5,410 nt of DNA, taken from JAPUDQ01 sp049289035 (GTDB lineage Bacteria; Patescibacteriota; Saccharimonadia; Saccharimonadales; Saccharimonadaceae). This document shows, in pieces, positions 1-4,868 of this stretch (position 1 is its first letter; every line of letters begins with the position of its first letter). The notes below the pieces were generated by a model that was not told the origin of the DNA, made no database searches, and saw only the letters and a list, made by a program, of their open reading frames with translations. Position numbers and translations under genes: made by a program. The stretch is from NCBI GenBank assembly GCA_049289035.1, contig JBAQIV010000076.1:1-5410 (forward strand), written 5' to 3'.

Positions 1-5
1 GTATT

Positions 6-30
6 ATACGGTATACAAAATACGGTATAC
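6..30 (+). repeat. 11-bp direct repeat upstream of the LOG-family gene
   Basis: The sequence ATACGGTATAC occurs exactly at 6-16 and again at 20-30, with only three bases (AAA) between the copies, so the period is 14 bp. Each copy ends in the self-complementary hexamer GTATAC, so the two hexamers can also be read as an inverted repeat. The arrangement fits a duplicated promoter element or a two-site operator. It may continue to the left of the window, which starts five bases before the first copy. Confidence 0.75.
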
Positions 31-31
31 T
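12..31 (+). promoter_or_regulatory. Putative leaderless promoter (tandem -10-like hexamers)
   Basis: TATACT at 26-31 is one base from the bacterial -10 consensus TATAAT. Six bases separate it from the A of the ATG at 38, which is the usual distance to a transcription start, so the mRNA would begin at or next to the start codon. A second -10-like hexamer, TATACA, lies at 12-17 in the other repeat copy and would give a leader of roughly 14 nt. No convincing -35 is visible: with a 17-bp spacer the hexamer is ATTATA at 3-8. No Shine-Dalgarno sequence precedes the ATG, which agrees with leaderless initiation. Confidence 0.5.
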
Positions 32-37
32 AGTGGC

Positions 38-721
38 ATGGCTCATACACACAAACACGAAAAAAGAGTTTGGCTACCTGACGCGCATCTCGTCAAGGCA
101 ATCGCCGAATCAACTGAAAATCTTCGCAGTAGCGACGATGAATTTGAGCGAGCCTTTCGCATCCTCAAAAAATACCCACAGCGAATCACTGTTTTTGGCT
201 CAGCCAGAACACCAGCAAGCGACAAATATTACAAATTAGCCGTCGAAGTCTGTTACGCATTATCGCGACAAGGTTACGCAATCGTCAGCGGTGGCGGACC
301 GGGCATCATGGAAGCGGCCAATCGTGGCGCGCACAAGGCCGGAGGCGGTTCGATAGGTTTTAATATTGTATTGCCACGAGAGCAAAAACTAAACCCCTAC
401 ACGACAGATCGACTTGAGTTCCATTATTACTTTACACGAAAAGTCATGATGGTATTTTATGCCCATGCATACGTTTATTTTCCGGGAGGTTTTGGCACAT
501 TTGATGAGCTGTTTGAGGTGCTCAACATGATGCAAACGAAAAAGATGCCGGTAGCACCGATTATTTTAGTGGGCAAAGATTACTGGCACGATGTCGACCG
601 TTTTATAAAGAAAAGTATGATGGAAACTGGTATGATATCGCCTGGCGAAGAAAAGATCTACACAATCACAGACGATATCGACGAAATATGCGAGATCATC
701 AATGCCGACTACCAAACATAA
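38..721 (+). CDS. LOG family protein (TIGR00730 Rossmann fold, nucleoside 5'-monophosphate phosphoribohydrolase-like)
   Basis: This 227-residue cytosolic protein has the LOG (Lonely Guy, formerly annotated lysine decarboxylase-like) motifs in order: VFGSAR at residues 52-57, a glycine-rich phosphate-binding stretch at 83-98 beginning VSGGGPGIMEAAN, a basic FTRK at 132-135, and the signature PGGFGTFDE at 149-157, where E157 is the expected catalytic glutamate and R134 the conserved arginine. Characterised members hydrolyse nucleoside 5'-monophosphates, including cytokinin ribotides and AMP, to free base and ribose-5-phosphate; the substrate here cannot be read from sequence. About 45 charged, probably helical N-terminal residues precede the Rossmann core. 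ATG 38 is chosen because of the -10-like hexamer just upstream and the absence of other in-frame start codons, but the frame is open to the left edge, so a longer N-terminus is not strictly excluded. It ends with TAA, 2 bp from the stop of the opposing operon. Confidence 0.9.
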   Translation: MAHTHKHEKRVWLPDAHLVKAIAESTENLRSSDDEFERAFRILKKYPQRITVFGSARTPASDKYYKLAVEVCYALSRQGYAIVSGGGPGIMEAANRGAHKAGGGSIGFNIVLPREQKLNPYTTDRLEFHYYFTRKVMMVFYAHAYVYFPGGFGTFDELFEVLNMMQTKKMPVAPIILVGKDYWHDVDRFIKKSMMETGMISPGEEKIYTITDDIDEICEIINADYQT

Positions 722-735
722 CCCTAGTCTATGTT
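715..735. repeat. Weak inverted repeat at the convergent gene junction
   Basis: AACATA at 715-720 pairs with TATGTT at 730-735 around a 9-nt loop that contains both stop codons. The stem has only six pairs, is AT-rich and has no U-tract on either strand. It is the only hairpin-like structure seen where two converging transcripts must stop. It is too weak to call an intrinsic terminator with confidence. Confidence 0.25.
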
Positions 736-1914
736 GAATCGTCGCAGTGTCAGGTGCCGTAGTGGCGCAATGGTGAGATAGCGGCGAAACAGTTCGGTCT
801 CGAGCTCACGGCGCAAGTAGCGCAGCGAACGCTCTGCAAACGGCACGTCATGCGAGGCATCGATCGCGAGATCAACCAGGTTATAGCCAACTGGCTGTGT
901 GTCGTGTGTAGCGACATGGCCGAGATTGGCCCATAGTACCATGGTTTCAATCAGGCGAGCGAGCGCATCATTGGTTGACTCATAGTGCCAATCGCTGTCT
1001 TGCATATGTGGCCCGAGATCGTGGCCGGCAACCGCCACATGACGATGCAAACTACGCCAATGCACTGGGTGATCCGCTAGCTGTATATGGCCAGTCGTAT
1101 CGCCGATCAACGCATCGATCACCGCTGCGCCATAGTCGCTGCCAGCGTGACGGTATTTAAGCAAACTACTCATCATGGATATCTCGGCAACGTAGTGTAA
1201 TAGCAGTGCCACGGTCCGTAGCGTGTAGCCCCGCACTACCTTTTCACGCGTTGGCGCAACGAGCACGCAGCCCATTTCTTTACTATGCAGTACCAAGTGG
1301 TGACGACGATGTGTCGCCATGAGCGGCTGTACATAGACGGCCTTGTCGAGTACGCCGACTTCGATCGGCCGCGACTCAAAATCACGTGGCGTTAGACGGT
1401 CATACAGTTTAGTCAGTGATTGATTCCAGGCCGATGATTCGACATACCGTGCCGCTACCATGATATGCGAGACTGGTTCGTGTTTGAGTAGACTCGCCAC
1501 CGAGCGATAGCCCAGGGCTGCCATGACGGATTTTGGTGGATGCGCACGCAGGAGTGATTTGGCAACTGCCGGTTTCATAGCCCAGCATTCACGCCTGCCT
1601 ACGTGAGTACGGATCGCCTTCATAATGAGTGGGGTCATTTCGCTGACCGCATTGGGATGGGTACCGCCAAGTGCACCGGCTAGGCGCTGATTGTCGTCAA
1701 CCACACGGCTGCGTAGTACCATATAAAGCTCATGGGGCGTGGTATCTGCTGGGTCGAGGTTGAGACAGCGATGCATAGCCGCCGAACGACTAGCCAGCTC
1801 GCCAATGAGTGCAACGTCGATCGCGTTGCCATCGACCGACCGCTCCAGCTGCGCCAGCACATTGGCAAAATATGTCGGTTCGTAGCCCAATATATCGCTA
1901 ATAATTCGCGACAT
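724..1914 (-). CDS. Hypothetical protein, histidine-rich, last gene of the operon
   Basis: I cannot assign this 396-residue protein to a named family. It looks soluble: there is no signal peptide and no convincing membrane segment; the most hydrophobic stretch, about 233-252, is interrupted by H, E and S. The N-terminal part (about 1-180) looks helical and includes a WAMKPAVAKSLL segment at 111-122 and LGYRSVASLLKHEP at 134-147. The middle (about 185-225) looks beta-rich, with clustered H202, H205, H206 and H210. Residues 276-310 hold eight histidines (H276, H282, H285, H290, H292, H298, H303, H310), including DHPVHW and HDLGPH, which would suit metal binding or a catalytic centre. The C-terminus is arginine-rich (RRELETELFRRYL, then RRFNID). 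The ATG at 1914 lies 8 bp after the aldolase stop behind a GAGGTAGG ribosome site, and the frame is intact, so it is a real translated gene. Its position suggests a link to sugar phosphate metabolism, but no function is claimed. Confidence 0.8.
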   Translation of the reverse strand: MSRIISDILGYEPTYFANVLAQLERSVDGNAIDVALIGELASRSAAMHRCLNLDPADTTPHELYMVLRSRVVDDNQRLAGALGGTHPNAVSEMTPLIMKAIRTHVGRRECWAMKPAVAKSLLRAHPPKSVMAALGYRSVASLLKHEPVSHIMVAARYVESSAWNQSLTKLYDRLTPRDFESRPIEVGVLDKAVYVQPLMATHRRHHLVLHSKEMGCVLVAPTREKVVRGYTLRTVALLLHYVAEISMMSSLLKYRHAGSDYGAAVIDALIGDTTGHIQLADHPVHWRSLHRHVAVAGHDLGPHMQDSDWHYESTNDALARLIETMVLWANLGHVATHDTQPVGYNLVDLAIDASHDVPFAERSLRYLRRELETELFRRYLTIAPLRHLTLRRFNID

Positions 1915-1921
1915 ACTAGCG

Positions 1922-1929
1922 CCTACCTC
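1922..1929 (-). promoter_or_regulatory. Ribosome binding site of the hypothetical gene
   Basis: Read on the minus strand this is GAGGTAGG. Its 3' end lies 7 nt before the ATG at 1914, and the sequence overlaps the TAG stop of the aldolase gene. It supports the chosen start and implies translational coupling. Confidence 0.6.
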
Positions 1930-2834
1930 ACGGCTTTGTTGGCACTGCCAAAGGCTTCAATTTTTTCTTCGACCACGCGCTGCACTGCGTCGTAGACAAC
2001 CGGCATGAGTTTGACGATGGCGTATTCTTTGGGGTTGTCTTTGAGCACTTTTTCGAGCGTGGTGCGGAAAACGTAGCGCATGTCGCTGTTGATATTGATC
2101 TTGCTCACACCAATACGCGCCGCTTCTTCAAAAAAGTGTAACGGTGTGCCACTGCCACCATGCAGGCTTATTTGGCAGCCGATTGCATCACGAATGCGCT
2201 GCAATAGTTCGAGGTCAAGCTGCTTTGGCACCGGGTACTTACCGTGTAGGTTGCCTATGGCCGCCGCAAATGTGTCGATACCAGTCGCCTCCACGAAAGC
2301 CTTCGCACTTTCGGGCGTGCTAAAGGTCTTTTTGATCTCGTCATAGTTGATATCTTCCTCATGCAGGTTCGATGACCCACCAAAATAATGCGGCTCGCTT
2401 TCGACAAGTGCCCCCGTAAATCGCGCATACTCCACGACCTCGCGCGTTTTGGCCACGATCTCTTCTTCACTTGCCTCGTGGTTAGCCTGGCTTATGTCGA
2501 TATGAATAAACTCAAACCCAATGTCAATCGCTCGCTTGCAATCTTCGACACTGGGGCTGTGGTCGAGGTTGACGTACATCTCGACACCGTATTCTTCACG
2601 GTAGTTGTCAACCATATCGCGAATATTTTCGAGCCCCAAAGCTTTGACTTCACCGTCGCTGACTTCGACCAGCACTGGCGCATTTTTGGCCTGTGCTGCC
2701 CGTGCAATGGCGATGAGCGTCTCTTGGTTGTCGATATTAAACGCCCCCACCGCAAAATGCTGTTGGCGACTGCGCTGCATAAGATGCCGCGCCTTGAGGC
2801 AGCGGTTACGAATTTCCGGGATAGAAAGTGACAT
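1923..2834 (-). CDS. fba: Class II (zinc) fructose-bisphosphate aldolase family protein
   Basis: This 303-residue cytosolic TIM-barrel enzyme should cleave fructose-1,6-bisphosphate to DHAP and glyceraldehyde-3-phosphate. Class II landmarks are in order: NLDH at 89-92 (catalytic D91, zinc ligand H92), HIDIS at 111-115, the glutamate motif VESEPHYFGG at 144-153 with E147 aligned to the family ELG glutamate, IGNLHGKY at 193-200 (zinc ligand H197), SLHGGSG at 223-229 (zinc ligand H225 and phosphate-binding glycines), and KININSD at 245-251. N247 and D251 fit the NIDTD pattern of fructose-bisphosphate aldolases better than the NVATE pattern of tagatose enzymes. PH replaces the usual LG after E147, and the IDIS and GNLHG segments resemble class IIA enzymes while the length is like class IIB. 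The ATG lies 1 bp after the kinase stop (TAATATG), with its ribosome site inside the kinase gene. A different ketose bisphosphate substrate remains possible. Confidence 0.92.
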   Translation of the reverse strand: MSLSIPEIRNRCLKARHLMQRSRQQHFAVGAFNIDNQETLIAIARAAQAKNAPVLVEVSDGEVKALGLENIRDMVDNYREEYGVEMYVNLDHSPSVEDCKRAIDIGFEFIHIDISQANHEASEEEIVAKTREVVEYARFTGALVESEPHYFGGSSNLHEEDINYDEIKKTFSTPESAKAFVEATGIDTFAAAIGNLHGKYPVPKQLDLELLQRIRDAIGCQISLHGGSGTPLHFFEEAARIGVSKININSDMRYVFRTTLEKVLKDNPKEYAIVKLMPVVYDAVQRVVEEKIEAFGSANKAVR

Positions 2835-2835
2835 A

Positions 2836-3873
2836 TTATTTCATCCTTTCTGCTTTATAGCTAGCAGGGGCTTTTTCGAGCCATTCTTTGAGCTCGCGCG
2901 CAGTCAGCAGGCCTTGCTGTGCTCCAGGGTACAGCACTACGCTGGCTGGCGTAATCGGCGCCAATTGTAAGGCACCTTCCAGACTGTAGCCTTTAATGAG
3001 TGCACCCACAAAGGTACTGGTGTAAGCGTCACCACAACCAGTCCGTTCGACTGGCGGCGCCACGTCTGGGTAAATTGGCATATACAGTCGTTGATTGCCA
3101 TCGCTGGCATAGCTCCCGTTGTGACCGTCAGAAATCAACACGATTTTGGGGCCGAGCTCATGCAGCTTGTCAATCAGTTCGTGCAGATTGTCATAGCTAC
3201 CGCCTGTCACCTGTACCGCCTCTTCGCGGTTGAGCGCCACGACGTCGCTACGCTGATAGACATGCTTGAGACGCTCTTTGCCAAATTTTATCTGGTACGT
3301 CCCAGGTTGAAACGCCAGTTTCACTTCGGGGTGACGCTCCAGCCATTCCATTATGTCGTCGTGCATGTCGACAGCATTTTCGGCAATTGAGCTAAAGTAC
3401 AGCCACTTGGGCACCTCGCTTTTGTGGAGGTGCGGCCAGTGGTAATCATAGTGCTCGTGATTAATAAGTATCGTGCGATCATCTTTGTACCACAGCACAT
3501 AGTGGTAGTTGGTATTTTTACCGTGTTGTAGCTTAATCAGAAACGTGTCGACGCCTTTTTTTTGCAGTTCGGTCACGACTTGACGACCGCGTTGGTCGTT
3601 GCCGAGGTTGGTGGCGAGCGCACTATTGAGACCAAGTTTGGCAAAGTTCACCGCGGCATTGGCGGCATTGCCGACACCGTAGATGACGGTTGATTTTTCA
3701 AATGGCACTTTCATGCCGTACGGCACGCCAAGCCAGCGCTGGCCCTGGCCTTCGTCGGTGACACGACCCTGGTCTTCGAATAGTCGTATAAAATCGTCTA
3801 TGACGGTGTCGCCGACCGAAATAACATCGATCGCGTAGGGGGTATCGTTGACGTCTTTGGGCTCGCTGGGCAT
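2836..3873 (-). CDS. PfkB/ribokinase-family carbohydrate kinase
   Basis: This 345-residue ATP-dependent sugar or sugar-phosphate kinase shows PfkB-family motifs: GDTVIDD at 21-27, the substrate-binding glycine/asparagine region GVGNAANAA at 66-74, NLGNDQRG at 89-96, LNREEA at 214-219 near the nucleotide side, and the signature RTGCGDAY at 277-284, where G279-G281 form the anion hole and D282 is the catalytic base. The usual TGAGD is TGCGD here. It is longer than most family members: about 15 residues precede the first strand, and about 40 residues separate D26 from the glycine motif, suggesting a lengthened lid region (about 31-62). Its place between transketolase and aldolase makes fructose-6-phosphate an attractive substrate, but PfkB proteins also phosphorylate ribose, fructose-1-phosphate, tagatose-6-phosphate and nucleosides, so specificity is open. 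It starts 2 bp after the transketolase stop with a strong AAGGAG site. Confidence 0.9.
   Translation of the reverse strand: MPSEPKDVNDTPYAIDVISVGDTVIDDFIRLFEDQGRVTDEGQGQRWLGVPYGMKVPFEKSTVIYGVGNAANAAVNFAKLGLNSALATNLGNDQRGRQVVTELQKKGVDTFLIKLQHGKNTNYHYVLWYKDDRTILINHEHYDYHWPHLHKSEVPKWLYFSSIAENAVDMHDDIMEWLERHPEVKLAFQPGTYQIKFGKERLKHVYQRSDVVALNREEAVQVTGGSYDNLHELIDKLHELGPKIVLISDGHNGSYASDGNQRLYMPIYPDVAPPVERTGCGDAYTSTFVGALIKGYSLEGALQLAPITPASVVLYPGAQQGLLTARELKEWLEKAPASYKAERMK
2844..2849 (-). promoter_or_regulatory. Ribosome binding site of the aldolase gene
   Basis: The minus strand reads AAAGGA, 9 nt before the ATG at 2834. It lies within the final codons (A-E-R-M-K) of the kinase gene, so ribosomes terminating at TAA would sit on the next start. 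Confidence 0.65.
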
Positions 3874-3875
3874 AG

Positions 3876-4868
3876 CTATACTCCTTGGTGATATTGTGGG
3901 TTATGTTGTATAAATTTTTTCGTTGTCGTGGCAATGGCGGCGCCAGTCAGACCAAAATGCTCGAGTAGCTGCTCCGGTTTACCTGACTCACCAAACCGAT
4001 CTTGCATGCCCATACGATGAATTGGCACAGGTAGTCGCTCGGTTGAAAGTTCACAGACAGCACTGCCAAATCCGCCAGCAATTTGCGCCTCTTCGACGGT
4101 CACAGCACGACCGCATTTTCTCAGGCTAGCGAGTATGGTCTCGTCGTCGAGTGGTTTGACTGTCGGTACGTGTACAACTTCGGCGTGTATGCCGCGGTGC
4201 GCAAGTTCTTCCGCGGCTACCAGGCATTGATACGTCATGGTGCCGGTGCCGAGTAGCGCCACATCGGTGCCTTCGCGCAGCACATAGGCTTTGCCTATCT
4301 CAAACGGTGTGTCGTCGGTTGTAAAGACTGGCGTGGCTTCGCGTGCCAGTCGCAAGTAGGCGGGCGTGGCTTGGCGGGCAATTGCCAGCGTGGCTTTTTC
4401 GGCCTCTTTACTATCACCCGGTGCAATCACAATCATATGCGGCAGCACGCGCATCAGCGCAATATCTTCGAGCATCTGATGCGTTGCGCCGTCTGGCCCA
4501 ACCGAGATACCAGCGTGCGACCCCACCACACACACAAAGCGTTCATTGAGGCATATCGTCGTACGAATTTGTTCCCAGTTGCGTCCCGGACTAAATGCCG
4601 CATAGCTGCTGGCAAATGGTTTTTTGCCCATGGCACTCATACCAGCCGCGACGGTCACGAGGTTTTGTTCGGCCACACCGATCTCGACAAATCGCTCCGG
4701 ATGCGCTTCTTTAAAGAGGTGCATCTGAGTGCTCTCCGTCAAATCAGCACACAGCGCCACCACGCTGGCGTCTTCGTCCCCCGCCCGCTTAAGCCCACGC
4801 CCGAAACCAGCTCGCAACGAATCTTCTTTCAGTGAAGTTAAATCATCAACCAAGGTATATTTCACCAT
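3876..4868 (-). CDS. tkt: Transketolase, C-terminal half (Pyr domain plus C-terminal domain)
   Basis: This 330-residue protein is the second half of a split transketolase. The pyrimidine-binding domain covers roughly residues 10-175 and contains IGVAEQN at 63-69, with catalytic E67, and GPDGATHQ at 124-131. The C-terminal domain runs from about 190 and includes GTGTMTYQ at 207-214 and DRFGESG at 290-296. The thiamine-diphosphate domain (GDG...N motif) is absent, so a separate N-terminal subunit must supply it. With that partner it would transfer two-carbon units between ketose and aldose phosphates in the non-oxidative pentose phosphate pathway. I chose the ATG at 4868 because it overlaps the transporter stop (ATGGTGA) and has a GGGGTGGG-like site 9 nt upstream. 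An earlier in-frame ATG at 4901 would add 11 residues (MCRMYRGGYDA) but lacks a ribosome site and would overlap the transporter by 40 bp. A DXS-like role is less likely given the sequence and neighbours. Confidence 0.9.
   Translation of the reverse strand: MVKYTLVDDLTSLKEDSLRAGFGRGLKRAGDEDASVVALCADLTESTQMHLFKEAHPERFVEIGVAEQNLVTVAAGMSAMGKKPFASSYAAFSPGRNWEQIRTTICLNERFVCVVGSHAGISVGPDGATHQMLEDIALMRVLPHMIVIAPGDSKEAEKATLAIARQATPAYLRLAREATPVFTTDDTPFEIGKAYVLREGTDVALLGTGTMTYQCLVAAEELAHRGIHAEVVHVPTVKPLDDETILASLRKCGRAVTVEEAQIAGGFGSAVCELSTERLPVPIHRMGMQDRFGESGKPEQLLEHFGLTGAAIATTTKKFIQHNPQYHQGV
3881..3886 (-). promoter_or_regulatory. Strong ribosome binding site of the PfkB kinase gene
   Basis: The minus strand reads AAGGAG, 7 nt before the ATG at 3873. 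This is the best Shine-Dalgarno match in the window, lies inside the last codons of the transketolase gene, and fixes the kinase start. Confidence 0.8.

Noticed and set aside
715..735. Bidirectional intrinsic terminator between the convergent genes
   Set aside because: The stem is only six mostly A-T pairs with a 9-nt loop and no U-run on either side, so it is listed only as a weak inverted repeat.
2388..2831. 147-codon open frame on the + strand opposite the aldolase gene
   Set aside because: It is antisense to a clearly conserved enzyme with all catalytic motifs, its translation shows no recognisable domain, and it has no promoter or ribosome site. It is a shadow frame.
2605..2970. 121-codon + strand frame spanning the aldolase-kinase junction
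   Set aside because: It is antisense to two well-supported genes and has no family resemblance.
4371..4835. 154-codon open frame on the + strand opposite the transketolase gene
   Set aside because: It lies entirely antisense to the conserved transketolase half; the translation is low-quality (Arg/His/Thr-rich, no motif). It is a shadow frame.
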